Origin: Symbiodinium natans
Lineage: Eukaryota > Sar > Dinophyceae > Suessiales > Symbiodiniaceae
Direction: 5' to 3'
Assembly (NCBI GenBank): GCA_905221605.1
Contig: CAJNDS010000167.1
Span: forward strand, 23,501 to 87,500
DNA length: 64,000 nucleotides
The notes beneath the pieces are model-generated. The model saw only the letters and a list, made by a program, of their open reading frames with translations, did no database searches and had not been told where the DNA came from. The position numbers and the translations under genes are program-made. Shown here piece by piece: positions 1 to 12,200 of this stretch (position 1 is its first letter; every line of letters starts with the position of its first letter).

Positions 1-54
1 GCTGAGGGTTTCGGGTTTCGCGCTTAGGGGCAGTGATCTAGAAGAGTGTAGGGC

Positions 55-997
55 TTCAGGGGGCCGAGTCTTGAGGAATAAGAGCTTCGGGAATTGCAGG
101 ACGCACATCATCATCCACTCGAAGCCCTAAAATCGCGAAATTCCCTCAATTCCCTACACCACATAAACCCTAACCCCTAAATGCCCTAAACCCCAAAAGA
201 CCCGAAACCCAATCCCTACAGAAACCCTGAACCATAAGCCCTTCTTCAACCCTAAACTCCGTAAACTCCCTAAACCCTAAACCCTACAAAAACCCTGACC
301 CCTAAACCTTATAAACCTGATAAACCTTGAAAACCTTATAAACCCTAAACCCTAATCCCTAAATGCCCTCACCAAGAACCGAAACCCCGACCGGCGGCAC
401 CCCATGTGGGCAGTCTTTGGTCAGGATTACCAATCCATCTCTGGGAAACGGCTTAGGGTTTAGGGTTTAGGGTTTAGGGTTTAGGGTTTAGGGTTTAGGG
501 TTTAGGGTTTAGGGTTTAAGGTTTAGGGTTTAGGGTTTAGGGTTTAGGGTCTAGGGTCTAGGGTTTAGGGCGTCTGTTGCAGGAAGGCCGCGACACTCCC
601 CACCGCGATGAATAGCACAAGCGCTGTTTGCCTTCTCCGGCAAAAGTATATACAGGGCTTCTTGCAAGCTCTTAAAATAGATTGGGGGTTGTTATAGTAT
701 AATTATAAAGGGTCCAAAAGGAATAATATCAGTAATTCTTCGACCCCTGTAGTACAGAGCTTCTTGTAAGCTCTTGCTACTGCGACGATTCCGGCATCGT
801 GACGAGGCTGACTATCAGGATGATGATGATGATGATGATGATGATCATGATCATGATCTTGATGACCCACACCCTAAACCCTAAACCCTAAACCTCAAAC
901 CCTAAACCCCCGACTGAAGCGACAGGGCTCTTCTCAGGTTGGGACACCTCCTCCACTGAGGAATCTGTCCTGGGCGTTGGGCTGAAGGGCTTCGAGG
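55..997 (-). CDS. Unrecognised multi-exon gene, internal exons only
   Basis: Four phase-compatible exons read leftward: 997-908, 623-572, 440-386 and 126-55. The first encodes a Ser/Pro/Glu-rich stretch (SSVEEVSQPEKSPVASVG). The second encodes a hydrophobic segment (LVLFIAVGSVAAFLQQ) that could be a membrane helix. The third encodes VILTKDCPHGVPPVG and the fourth FEWMMMCVLQFPKLLFLK. Acceptors are AAACAG, TTCCCAG and TTTTAG. Donors are G|GTTTAGG, C|GCCCTAA, G|GTTTCGG and A|GCCCTA. The intron phases (1, 2, 0, 0) chain without a break, which is the main support. The start probably lies between 1000 and 1500 and was not found; the 3' end is outside the window. I do not recognise the family. Confidence 0.5.
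451..570. repeat. TTTAGGG telomere-like array
   Basis: About 16 nearly perfect TTTAGGG units, with a few CTAGGG variants at the right end. It lies in an intron of the leftmost gene, directly upstream of the 440-386 exon in transcription direction. Confidence 0.9.
674..757. repeat. Dispersed repeat, family C (AATAGRNTTGGGGGTT type)
   Basis: About 80 bp with the order: AATAG..TTGGGGGTT, AGTATAATTATAAAGGG, GGAATA, TTAGTAATTCTTC, GACCCCT. Related copies at 4372-4464, 40417-40517 and (inverted) 54558-54672 show a dispersed family. No coding potential seen; probably a short non-autonomous element. Confidence 0.55.
822..862. repeat. (GAT)n / GATCAT microsatellite
   Basis: Tandem GAT units passing into ATCATGATC units, next to a CCCTAAA tract. 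No gene seen. Confidence 0.8.
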
Positions 998-1032
998 CTC
1001 AGCTTATGGGCTCAGGGGCCCTCATGAGCGTT

Positions 1033-1140
1033 ACCCCAAACCCTAAACCCTAGCCCTAAACCCTAAACCCTAAACCCTAGCCCTAAACCCTAAACCCTAA
1101 ACCCCAAACCCTAAACCCTAAACCCCAAACCCTAAACCCT
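1033..1140. repeat. CCCTAAA array
   Basis: Tandem CCCTAAA with CCCTAG and CCCCAAA variants. The stretch 1140-1760 beyond it holds only short TTTAGGG runs (1500-1565) and no exon I can support. Confidence 0.9.
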
Positions 1141-1763
1141 GTTTCGGGTCATCGCAGTCATCAGCCAAAGACACACGCTGATAACTGTGGCCAGTGTACT
1201 AGGTTGCCGATGAGGAACCTAGCTCAGTTTCCATAAGAGGGCATGTTCGCTACTCTTGCTGTATATCATTATATGTCTGTACATCTACAAAATTATATAT
1301 ACAGAGAGATACGTATGTAATTTTTAGCTGCCTTATTAAGAACCTCAATAAGCCAAAACAAGGCTAAGGATCTAAAGATACAGTAAAGAACCACAGAGCC
1401 AGAATGAGACAGTCCCCACCTTTTCAAGCCTCGCTGGCCAGTTGAGGGTCTCGGGTCAGGCAGTTGCCGATCCAGGAAGCATTCGGGTTTATAGGTTTAA
1501 CTTGGGTTTAGGGCTTAGGGTTTAGGGTTTAGGGTTTAGGAGGGTTTAGGGTTTAGGGTTTAGGGCTGAATATCTTGCTTCAAATTTGCAAGTCTAATTG
1601 CGAAGCCACCGTTTAAACAAATCACACCTAGGGACAGCCGAAGCTGCCACTTGGCGTTGCTTTGCCAACGGCGGATGCCAAAATTCAAAATGACATGGCA
1701 CTGAAGTTGCCCCGCAAAGGGGCTTGGCCTATAGTGGGAAAAATCTGCCTGTCCTAGGTGCTC

Positions 1764-4700
1764 TTAGGCGGTCTTCGCGATCGGCTTGATGACGGGGATG
1801 AGGCCACCAGCCACGGCCGCCATGATGGCCGCCGGGACCAGGGCTGCCTGTGCACCCCACTTCGGGTGGGTCTCCATCGCGGCCACGCCACCGAGGCCGA
1901 AGAAGAAGATGCCGGCTGCGAAGAGGAGGACCTTCAGCAAGGTGGGGGGCTCCGCGCCGTCCGCCTGCGCGCGGGTCCACAAGCCCAGGCCGACGCCGAC
2001 GTCGGTGAGGTAGCCGGTGAAGTGCGTGGTGCAGATGGGCAGGGAGCTGCACCTTCGCGTGATGCCGTTCTGGATGCCCTGCGCAAAGGCCCACCTGTAC
2101 TGAACTTGGAACCCTAGCAACACATTGTAGTTTAGCTGTTTCTTAGGAACTACAGTACCCAAACTACTAAAACATAAAAACACAAACAAAAACATTTAGA
2201 AACAAAAAGCTATTTCCAAGTATCCCTAAGCCACAGCAGGAGGCACTCAGAGGTGGCGTCGTTGGAGATGCCATCCTCGGCCTTGCAGTAGTGGATCATG
2301 CAGCCGAAGACGGTGGCAAAGGCGGCGGCCAGCAGGTTGGGCGAGTAGCGTCCCTGGTAGACGGCCTGGGGAGGGCAGTGGGGGAGAGGTACGGGTTTAG
2401 AGTTTAGGGGTTTAGGGGTTAGGGGTTTAGGGGTTAAACCCTAAACCCTAAACCCTAAACCCTAAACCCTAAACCCTAAACCCTGGAAGACAGGGGGGGA
2501 GGGGTCCACAAGTCACAATTCGCGCGAATGATGCCTGGAGATTTACCTACGCATGTAGGGTTTACGGGTTCACAAGTTTAGGGTTTCAGGAGACCGCTTG
2601 ACTTTAGGGGTTTAGGGGTTTAGAGTTTAGGGGTTTAGGGGTTTAGGGGTTTAGGGTTTCAGGAGACCGCATGCTTCTCTGCTTTTAAGCAGTTCTGTGC
2701 GGAGCTTTCTCCCGGCCTCCTGGTCGCACTTGGTGAAGCCGGCCACGAAGGAGCCGATGCAGAAGGTGAGCATCAAGTGGAAGAACTTGGCGCCGCCGTT
2801 GAGGATCAAGCCTGAAATCTTCGGGTGTCGTGGGGGGGGGTTAGGGTTTAGGGTTTGGGGTTTAGGGTTTAGGGTTTAGGGTTAGTTTCCTGGGCCCTCA
2901 TATACCCTTCAAACCCCCAAAGGCCGATGATTCAGAAATCATGAAAGAAGGTAGGGGGCCATATTGAGGGACCATGCAACTACCCGTAGACCCTTAGACC
3001 CCTAAACCCCAATCCTTCAACTCTAAACTAAACGGCTCTTTGCTGGACCCTGTCGGAACAACTTGCCTCAAACTCGGCCGAAGGCGTGCGGGGTTCCCAT
3101 CGGGAGGTCTCCCCCCACCCCTAGGGTTTAGGGTTTAGGGTTTAGGGTTTAGGGTTTAGGGTTTAGGGTTTAGGGCTTAGGGTTTAGGGCTTAGGGTTTG
3201 AGCCCCCCGAAGCTGGCAAGGACGACCGAAGATCCGAGCCAAGCCAGAAAACTTCTGAGGTGCAGGCACAGGGAGCTGCCTAAACCCCCAAAAAACCCCT
3301 AGAAACCCTTTAAGCAACAACAGAATGGTGGGGTGACTACCCAGATTGCCAAAGGATGAAGGAGTAAGAGTGTTTTTAGGGTTTAGGGTTTAGGGTTTAG
3401 GGTTTAATCAATCAATCTGTCATGCTCTGTGCCACATCTTCCATGCCTGCCCTTCTGCAGCAACATGCTGGCAAACACTGGGCTAGGGGCGTCCGGTGTG
3501 GCTGGTGTTGCCACTCTGGTGCGAGACCGTCATGCCCATGTCGATAATGGCCAATGCGTTCACGTAGCCGGACGTGAAGCAAAGGATGTTCTGGATCATC
3601 AGGAAGGTGTTGTAGTCGTGGCGCTTCCTTACTGTTGGTTTGTAGAATGGGGGAATGAGGAACCCTATATAATCCCTTAAAGGGTATAGTAATTAGTCTA
3701 GGGGGATATGGGCTACCTCATTCTCTCATTCCCTACTAACCAGGAAGCTAAACCCTAAACCCTAAACCTAAACCCTAAACCTTAAACCCTAAACCCTAAA
3801 CCCTAAGCCCTAAGCCCTAAGCCCTAAGCCCTAAACCCTAAACCCCAAACCCTAAGCCCAAAGCTAACCCTAAACCCCAAACCCTAAACCCAGCTTCTCA
3901 GCCGGGCCGGCCGCTGCTGGCAGTGCCTGCTCGGTGTAGGCAAACGCGCTGCAGGCGATCATCAGCAACACCGACATGAGCAGGGCGTGCTCGGCCACCA
4001 CCTGAAGGTTTAGGGTTTAGGGTTTAGGGTTTAGGGTTTAGGGTTTAGGGTTTAGGGTTTAGGGTTTAGGGTTTAGGGTTTAGGGTTTAGGGTTTAGGGT
4101 TCAGGGTTTGGGGTTTGGGGTTTGGGGTTTGGGATTTAGGGTTTAGGGTTTAGGGTTTAGGGTTTACAATCATAAGGGACCCTTAAGATGGACCCCGCAA
4201 TAGTCTAGGTGTCCCCTTACGGACTAAGGACCACAAAAAGTAAGGCACATAAGAAACCCTGATATAGACCGCAAGATAGTATGGGATCCCCTTGTACAAG
4301 GACCCCAAGTCAAATAGTATAGGTTACCCCTTAGACAATAGGGACCCCCAAGAGTAAGGTAATATAGGGGACTGAATAATTAGAATAGGGCTTTGAGGGT
4401 TATTTTCGTATAGTTACAAAGGGACCAGATGATAATGTTATTAGTAAGTATTCGACACCGTGTATGAGGACCCAGTAATCAGGCACCCCCTGTTATCCTA
4501 AAGGGATTTCTTATAGGAACCCCCAAAAGGAAAAAGAATCCCCTTGTATCAGGACCCCAATATTCAGGAAACACCCCCCCCCCCCGCCCCCAACCCTAAA
4601 CCCTAAACCCTAAACCCTAAACCCTAAACCCTAAACCCTAAAACCCTAAAACCCTAAAACCCTAAACCCTAAACCCTAAACCCTAAACCCCCGCCTTGGT

Positions 4701-5067
4701 GAGGCCGGAAGCCTGCGTGTCTTCCACGACCGGTGCTTTGCTGAAGGCTGTCCCGCTCTGGAAGCTCCAGAGCCTAGGCCCAAGGAGTAGGTTTGCGGTT
4801 TAGGGTTTGGGGTTTAGGGTTTAGGGTTTAGGGTTTAGGGTTTAGGGTTTAGGGTTTAGGGTTTAGGGTTTAGGGTTTAGGGCTAGGAATGAGAAGGGTG
4901 CCCTTCTTGGTTTTGAAGGGGCTTTACAAGGGAAGCCAAACACCCCACAAAAAGAAATTACAGTAAGGGCCTACTCTGCGTCCTCGGAGCGCGAGGGCGC
5001 CACCAAGCGCCAGCACCATGAGGCCGCGCGCGCGGCTGCTCCTGGCGCGAGTCGACAAGGCCGGCAT
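1764..5067 (-). CDS. DUF1275 (YoaK-type) membrane protein, complete 7-exon gene
   Basis: Exons in transcription order: 5067-4975, 4757-4689, 4001-3890, 3631-3491, 2811-2717, 2365-2247 and 2094-1764. Total 960 nt, giving 319 aa plus TAA, with all phases compatible. The family assignment rests on GYVNALAIIDMGMTVSHQSG then NTSHTGRL in exon 4, FCIGSFVAGF in exon 5, and AFAQGIQNGI then TTHFTGYLTDVG in exon 7; the last matches the conserved 'QN..T....TTH.TG..TD.G' block of DUF1275. Several hydrophobic segments imply a polytopic membrane protein; its substrate is unknown. Exon 1 starts MPALSTRARSSRARG and carries a short hydrophobic stretch, perhaps a targeting signal. Introns 4 and 5 use GC donors; introns 2 and 3 begin GTTTAGGG. 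Five of six introns carry telomere-like arrays. The exon 2 acceptor is the least certain choice. Confidence 0.8.
4009..4165. repeat. TTTAGGG array at the 3' end of a DUF1275-gene intron
   Basis: About 20 TTTAGGG units with TTTGGGG variants. It starts within 8 bp of the exon 3 acceptor. The same intron ends at its other side with a CCCTAAA array (4592-4687), so the two arrays are inverted relative to each other. Confidence 0.9.
4372..4464. repeat. Dispersed repeat, family C
   Basis: Contains AATTAGAATAGGG, GGGTTATTTTCGTATAGTTA, AAAGGGACCA and TTAGTAAGTATTCGACACC in the same order as the 674-757 and 40417-40517 copies. Sits in a DUF1275-gene intron. Confidence 0.6.
4592..4687. repeat. CCCTAAA array forming a 5' splice site
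   Basis: Tandem CCCTAAA and CCCTAAAA units. Read on the minus strand the array begins GTTTAGGG exactly at the end of DUF1275 exon 2, so the repeat itself supplies the donor. Confidence 0.85.
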
Positions 5068-5119
5068 GGCGATGGTAAGCTCGGCACGGCAAATGTCTGG
5101 GCGGGCCTTGGGTTCTCGG

Positions 5120-5140
5120 AGCCAAATGCTGCAAAAAACT
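5120..5140 (-). promoter_or_regulatory. Candidate spliced-leader acceptor for the DUF1275 gene
   Basis: On the minus strand a T-run followed by GCAG (TAGTTTTTTGCAG) lies about 60 nt upstream of the first in-frame ATG at 5067. Dinoflagellate mRNAs receive a trans-spliced leader at such AG sites (established knowledge). Inference only. Confidence 0.3.
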
Positions 5141-5149
5141 AGGCACTCC

Positions 5150-6890
5150 TGAACACTAGATGAAGCAGGGCTTGTGTTGCTGTTACTGGTGAGTGTATAT
5201 AAGATTCTGTGTTAAAATTGGTGAGTGTGTATATTGGGTGTCCTTCTGGGGATACAAGAAATATAAACCCTACCAGTACATCATATAGCTGCAGGGTCCA
5301 GTCAAATTGAGGAGGCAGTGCAGCTGTAGAGATGCATGGAGATGCGACCGCAGCATCTTCGCTCTTCTCACTCAGCGCCGCTTAGAAAAAGCCCATACGC
5401 ACGGTCTCTGCGGATTGCATGCTTGAAGCGCTTCGAACCACTCCACCACCCATCATCCGTTCTTCCACCTAGCAGCTAGAAGCTCCAATCCAACATTTTT
5501 TTGGGGCACCTAGAGTAGTACAGCCCCCTACAGACTTAGCATGCCCAAATGGGGCCATCACCTGGATCAACCCATGTGTTTCTGAGAGAGGCGCGACTTG
5601 AAAGTGCCATTTGCCAGCTTCCGCATCCCGCGGAGTCCTCGATGAACGCGCGAAGTTCCGACAACATTTGTAACTTGCGGGTTTTAGCCCTATACAAAAC
5701 TCAAATATCTAAGTTCCCTAAACCCTAAATCCCATTCCCTAAGCCCTCAACCCTATATATAAGCGCCAAACCCTAAACCCTATATTCCATAAGCCCGACG
5801 TATCTATCAATGGACACAAAGCCCTAAACTCAAACTGCCATTCCTCAAACCCGACTAATAGACCCTAGAACCCGAGCCTGAACTGGAAGAAACTAAGCCC
5901 GAGTCCTTGTCCCCAAGCCCGAACTCTGCACTCGACGCGGCGTCGCTTTGAGGTCTCCAAAGTTAGGGGTTTAAGGTTTAGGGTGTAGGGTCTATTGTTG
6001 CACCTGTTTTTGTGGAAGACCCTGCACTTAAGTTGTTCGCAGCGCATATGTTTCCGGATTTTTAAGACAAAGACGTATGGGAGCTTAGGACACGGGCCGA
6101 AGATCGCGTTCTTTTGTTTCAAGCTGCAGTCTTCAGGCCCTACCCCTAAGCCCTAAACCCTCAATTCCAAACCCTAAATCAATCAATTAACCCAAAACCC
6201 TAAACGCTAAACCCTATACCTGCATTACGGGGCCTTGAGCCCAAGATTCTTTGCAAGAGGCCTCAGGCTCAGGACCCAGCACCAAACAGCTATTCGCTTC
6301 GTGGCAACATCTTGTTGAATCAGAGTGCGTTGAGGCAGAACCCAAAATCTCTAAAACAACACACTACGAGTATGTTTTGAACAGACGGTGATTTTGCTAC
6401 GGGCACCGAGCCCATAAATTACCTATGAACCCCAAACAAACCCTAAACCCTTGTAGACCCTAAACCCTAAACTGCCCTAAACCCTAAGCCTCTCGAAGCT
6501 CCCGCAGATCCCCCATCACGGGCCTCAACGTTGGAGAAAAAGGCACCAGCCAGGTGGGAAGCATCGCCGTGCGTGCCTTGCTAGTGAGCTGAGCATGGTC
6601 CAGATGCTGGCTCGTGCTGACAACGGAGACGCGTCGGATCAAGCCATGCGAAGAGTCGAGTCACACAGAGCTGCGCAGAGAGTTTCTTTTGACTCCAGTC
6701 CGTGGCACTTATGCTGAGGGCAGATCTCGAGTTCCTGGCCGGTTCGCCAAGTGTCTCGTTGCAGCCGATCATGGCTTAAGTGATGCTGGGCATGTCAAAG
6801 GAGTAGTAACTAAACTTTCAAGGGTTCGGGTGAGGAGCGTGCGTGCGCTTTGGCATGAGGCCTCCTTCCACCGCACAGCGGAAAATCAAT
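5150..6890. other. Intergenic stretch, no supported gene
   Basis: Between the DUF1275 gene and the ion-channel gene, both on minus. It holds scattered CCCTAAA-like runs (5700-5780, 6130-6220, 6430-6490). Small ORFs at 5865-6122 and 6614-6892 show no recognisable motif or splice context. It should contain the DUF1275 promoter and the 3' region of the channel gene. Confidence 0.5.
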
Positions 6891-6893
6891 AAA

Positions 6894-9220
6894 TCAATGA
6901 GACTCAAGGCATTCACCGGCTGCTGGGCTGGTGGAGCGCCCTGCTTCGACCATGAGCTTCTCGATCTTGCGGTGCAGCTCGTTGATGCTGTCCTTCATAT
7001 TCTGCTCCATGGTGCTCATGCGTTCCTTTACACTCTGCTCCATGGTGCTCATGCGTTCCTTCAGGTCACTTCGCATGCCGCGGACATTATCGGCATTCGG
7101 TTGCTTGCGGACGAGGCAATAAATGTGGCATCGAGATGCCCAGATACCATCCCCAAAGTCGCCAAACAAGGCCGTGCGCATGGTGTGCTGCAAGCCCTGA
7201 ACACGAACTCCGAAAGGGAGTAAGGCAAAGGCGAAAATGGCAAAGAGCACCGCTCCCGCCAGAGAGAGGCCGAACAGGAATGGGCAGCAAAGAAGCACGG
7301 CAGCTTGGAAGCACCTGCTGCGCCAGCGTCCCACAGACTGGTGCCGCGAAGAACCTAGTAGCCTCAACACGTGCGATGGGAATGTGGGGTCAATGCCAAA
7401 GGCAAGCATCAGAGGCAGAATGGAGAAAAACAGGCAATGAAGGGCTCGGGGAGCCTCTGTGGATAAGGACTCTGTGGATTCCTGGTACTGTTGTGGCCGA
7501 TATGCGCAGGTGAGCCAGGCCCAAGGGCGGCAGCCGTGCTCGAGGAGCATCCGAGCCCGGGCCTGCACGAAGAGCACTTGGGCCCGCTCGTGATGCACTT
7601 CATAATTTTGTCCTAGGATGCCAATGAGGAGGTTCATCAGCAAAATCGTGATCCCAATGCCGACCATGAAGAAGGAGAGGTGGACGTAGACGTATTGTCG
7701 CTGGCCCAACTCTTCAGGACTCGGGTCCTGGGGTTCCCATTCCCCCGTGAGGCCATTGCGCTGGTACGTTGGGTCTTGGCCTTGGAACTCGAAGATATCG
7801 AAGTCGCCGAAGAGGCCGAGGCGGGCCGTGTGTAGAAAGGCAGAATAGACCGGCAGCGGGTCTTCTCCCCTGGGACCGAGGATGAAGTAAGCATGGGTCG
7901 CAGCTGCAAGGCACATGCCAGTAACAAAGAAGAACGCACCGGTGTCTCGCACTGCGGAAATGATCGGCAGCATGTGCAGGCCGACCCACTTCTCGCCACG
8001 GAAGCTATACAGGCATCGCAGCCACGACATGACCGCAAACCACGGCAGGAAGACCTGGTCGAGCCCTTCCTGTTGTTGCATCTGCTTCGTGATGGCGGCA
8101 AAGCCCACCAACAGGAAGGCAGCATCACCAAGCGTCTCCATTCCGAAAGAGCCAGAAGAGCCAGAGCAGCAGGCCACCTGCCATAGCCGGCAAGCCACCT
8201 GCCACAGCCATTCCACGGCTTCCTTCGTCAACGAGATGCCCAGAAACCAGAGCGGCAGCTGGATCTGCGAGTCGCCGAAGCACGTGACCCATACAAGACA
8301 GACCAGACACGCCACGTTCTGCGCGATGTCTGGAGCCACGCCGCCTGCAGGATGACTTCGACTGTGTCCGTGCCCAGCGTCTGGTCGTTTGCAGTTTGGG
8401 CTATGGCTCTCAGCACCTGTGCCTCGCGTGTCAGTGTGGCAGGGAACTGGTCAAGGACCATCAGTGATGTCTCGACCTCTGGGGCATTGAAGAAGTATTG
8501 GTCAGTGCCAATCTTGCCAAATCCTTCAGAAAGTTTTTTGTGTCGGCAGGGCCCCTCCTCCCTTGGGTACAGAAAGGTGCAGACACGGTCTCGGACTCGC
8601 TGCTGCCATTCACAGGGCACCTCCCGCAGCATGGCCTCCACCAGCTCGGTGTAGGAGCTGCCCTCGGCAAGCAATAAGAAAGCAAGACTTTCTGCCTGGG
8701 CCTCCATCGGTAAATTCAACGTAAAGACCATCTTCAAGAAAGCCGTGGCCTGCGCGTGGCCGGCACGTTGTGCTTCTTGCAGGGGTGTGCTGGCGATAGC
8801 TTCGCTTCTGGCAAGGACATCGGCTTCGTGATCGATAAGGAGCTTGGCCACTGCTACTGACTTTTCATAGGGGTACTTCTCAGCCCAGGGAAGACAGTGC
8901 AGGGGCGTTAGGCTTAAAAATCCCCTGGCCCTGGCGTGCACGTCGGCTTTGTAGTCGATGAGGAGCTTTGCCATCTCCTCGTTGCCATGCCTTGCTGCCA
9001 CATGCAGTGGCGTCATATCTCTTCCGTCACAACATTTGGCGTTCACATCGGCCCGCTGCTCCAGGACGTGCCGGACGGTCTCGAGGTTTTGCTTTTGCGC
9101 ACCCTCGTCCAGCGCCGCCTCCAACTTTTCGAACTTTTCGGTGTCGGCCTCCTTTTCGGTGCCGTGGGCATCCTGCAGCACCACGTCGACACCAACCATG
9201 CGGGGCTCCTCGGACTCCAT
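6894..9220 (-). CDS. Ankyrin-repeat / TRP-like ion channel, intronless, frame broken
   Basis: Two overlapping minus frames, 9220-8228 (330 aa) and 8339-6894 (481 aa), together resemble one channel. The N-terminal frame has ankyrin repeats at residues 44-163 (MTPLHVAARHGNEEMAKLLI; LTPLHCLP). The second has about six hydrophobic segments, a pore-like GLFGDFDIFEF near 175-185, an S6-like helix (FFMVGIGITILLMNLLIGIL, 223-242), another hydrophobic region at 345-377, and a C-terminal coiled coil (423-463) with KERMSTMEQ duplicated in tandem. TAG lies in frame two codons upstream of the ATG, fixing the start. The frames differ by one register near 8315-8350, so the gene is a pseudogene, contains an unrecognised intron, or the sequence has an error. 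No telomere-like repeats interrupt it, unlike its neighbours. Confidence 0.7.
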
Positions 9221-9241
9221 AAGCTACGACCTCTGGGCCAG

Positions 9242-12200
9242 TCAGTGGCCCCCTATATGCTGGGCAGCACCTTGAGCCTCGCCCTCAGGACAGCCATGAT
9301 TCAACATGAAGTTGAAACCCGAAACCTAAACCCCTAAACCCCTAAACCCCTAAACCCCTAAACCCCTAAACCCCTAAACCCCTAAACCCCTAAACCCAAA
9401 CCCCCCAACCGCCCAAACCCTAGACCCCACAGCGCACTCTGAAGAGACATTCCGAGAGCAGAGCCGTGGCCCCGGCCTTCTTCCGGCCGCCGAGGTGCAA
9501 GGTAAGGAACGCCAGGCGCCCTCAGCAGGGATGTTCTCGGCTTTCTGGGGCTGTTCTGGGGATGCTGGCTCGGATTTGGGGAGCTGTTGCGGGTGTAGGC
9601 TGAGGGCTTATTAAGATCTTCTGAAGTATTTCGAATTGGGTGGGGGAACTAAAACCCGAAATCTCCAAAGCCTAAACCACATGGCCCCCAAAAACCTACA
9701 CGCCGGCGCCAAGCCTCTAAACTCTCAGGGGAGCCCATCCAAAAAATCCACAGAAACGCCCGAACAAGTCCGACCTTCCGAGGCCCCAAGCTTCACGGCG
9801 GATCGCCATCATCGCGCCCGTGACCAGGCCATGGCGATGGCATGACTTCAAGGGTTAGGCCCCTGAAACCTAAAACCTAAACCCTAAACCCTAAACCCCA
9901 GTAGCTTCAGAAAAAAAAGCACCCTTTGTTGGGGGCACTACTGGGCGGGTCAGGGTTTAGGGTTTGGGGTGAAAAGGTGCATGCGCCGCTATGCGCGGGG
10001 GGGCGAGGCTTTCCAGTTTGCGAGCTTAAGGTTTCTAGGGCTCATAGGGCGCTTCTGGGCTTTTTGGGGTATAGGCTCATAGGGTGGGGGGGTTTAGGGT
10101 TCTAGGGTGAGGTTTAGGGTTATCGAGTTTTGGGGTTTAGAGTCCATGCTGGTCCACCCTTGAGCCAACAGATTCTGCCACACTCAGGCCAGATACCCCT
10201 GGCTTCCTGGCAAGGCTCGTTTGCGGGTTTCTGGCTCACGAAAACCCCCAAGCAGGGACGAAAAACACACCTACAGGCCCCAAGAACCTCAACCCCAACT
10301 CGTTGCAGCCTAAACTGCCTAAACCTAAACCCTGACCCACAGAAGGAGAGCCTGCAAGGCAGCCTCCAACATGGTGCGCAGCTCCTGCGAAGGTTGGCTG
10401 ACAAGCTTATAGGCTTCGTGGCTCGGGGAGTTGAGCTCAGCTCGTATTCACAGTCGAGCTGTTTGAGCTTAGGTTTAGGGTTTCATGCGGGTTTGGGGCC
10501 TAGTGTGTGGGTTCTGGAAGGGCTTTCGACCAACAACTGCGACACGGGTAGGTGCCCAGCCCTTTTTCGAAGCTCTATACTCCGACCGCAGCCACCATGC
10601 CCAAAATCCTAAACCCTAAACCCTAAACCCTAAACCCTAAACCCTAAACCCTAAACCCTAAACCCCTTCGGAAAGAGCAACATCCACATAGGCAGAAGCC
10701 GAAGCCCTGAAGACCAAGCAAGCCTTGACCTTAAAAGCCAGACCCCAACGGCTTCACATGAAAGGGAATCTAGCTAAACCAGAAACGCTAAACCCTAAAA
10801 GCATAACAGACCTAAAGCACTGAATGCAGAGGTTTCAGGGCACTACTAGGCATTAGAGGTGTAGGGAACCCCAAAACTTTGCAGCGTCTCCGTGGCGTCG
10901 TCCCGTTCTGGCTCCGGCTCCGGCAAGAAGGCCGCCTCTGGCCTGGCTCTTTGTTCTGGGGTTTGGGGTTTAGGGTTTAGGGTTCAGGGGTTTAGGGGTT
11001 GGGGGCTTCTAGGGTTTAGGGTTGAAGTGTTCGAGGGCTTTGGTGTTTGGTTTTTTTGGAGTTTTGGGGTTGAGCGTCCTAGGGTTTCAGGGGTTCAGAG
11101 CTTTAGGGTTCGAGGGCTTTAGGGCTTTAGGGTTTTGGGGCTGGGGTCTTTTTTGGTTCTATGAACTGGACATTTAAGAAATTAGGATTCGGGGTCACAG
11201 AGCGGATCCTTTGTCCATCAAAGTGCACGCGCTCTTTGGTTTGTGCGTTTGCTTTCTGCTGCTGCTTGAACCAGGCTAACCCTTGTTTGCGTGGCTTTCA
11301 ATACCTTCTACTCCACCTGAGTCCGAATCTCAACGCTAAGCGCCCGACGTCTGCGGGGCGCCCGGAGAAAGGTCGCTGCTCCCACCTACGAGTCCACGCA
11401 GTTGGCACGTTCCAAAGGCTTCTGCAAGGGTGCTTCGGAAACCCTAAACCCTTAAAACCCCTAGGCCCGACTCACATACCCTTGCCTGAACACGTGCAAC
11501 CCCCTAAGCCCAAAACCCCTATAAACCCCCCCCTATTGGGGCTCCGGCTTTTCTCCGACTCGGATCGCCGGTCCTGAGCTTGCTAAAGGACGCACCCTCT
11601 CCGGTTCAAACGGATTGAAAAGTCAAGATACGTTTAGGGCTGGGGGCTCATTGGGTTCAGGGCTGGGGTAAAGGGTTCAGTGCTGAAGGGTTCAGGGCTG
11701 GGGTAAAGGGTTTAGTGCTGGAGGGTTCTTATGGTTGAAGTGTTCAAGGGCATAGAGTGCTGAAAGGTCTGGAAGCTTACGGGGCTTAGGCGTTTGGAGG
11801 GTTCAGGGGGTCTCGGGAGAGGCCACTATACAGCAATCACTTTTCTTCGCCTCCGAGTGGCTGAGGGCCGCGTTGCGTTCGGAGAGGCGTCGCTGCTGAC
11901 GCCTCAACATCGACCCACAGTCGCCACCAAGCTGCTCTGGCAAGTATTTGACCCCTAATTAAGACTGTTTTTGGTGCAAACCCTGATCCCTTAACTCATG
12001 AAACCTCCCCCTCCCCCCCCCGCCCCCCCCCCCCCTCCAAAAACAAGCCTGAACTACCTGCAACCTTCAAACCCCAACTCCTCTTGCCCTTTGAACAGAT
12101 AATATGGCGATCCGCACTTTCCCATGAACCAAAAACCCCTAAATAAACCCCTACATCCCTAATTCTCCACATCCCTAGACCCTCCCTCTTGCCCTTTCAG

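Noticed and set aside
7136-8355. Plus-strand and alternative-frame ORFs over the channel gene
   Set aside because: Shadows of the minus-strand channel coding sequence.
5000-9300. Dinoflagellate spliced-leader relics (CCGTAGCCATTTTGGCTCAAG) upstream of gene starts
   Set aside because: Looked for near the DUF1275 and channel starts and not seen.
9775-9845. Glycosyltransferase family 2 motif (LVTGAMMAIRREAW)
   Set aside because: Resembles the GT2 'TGA...IRREAF' block, but no other GT2 motif is found nearby and the exon chains in phase with the kinase tail.
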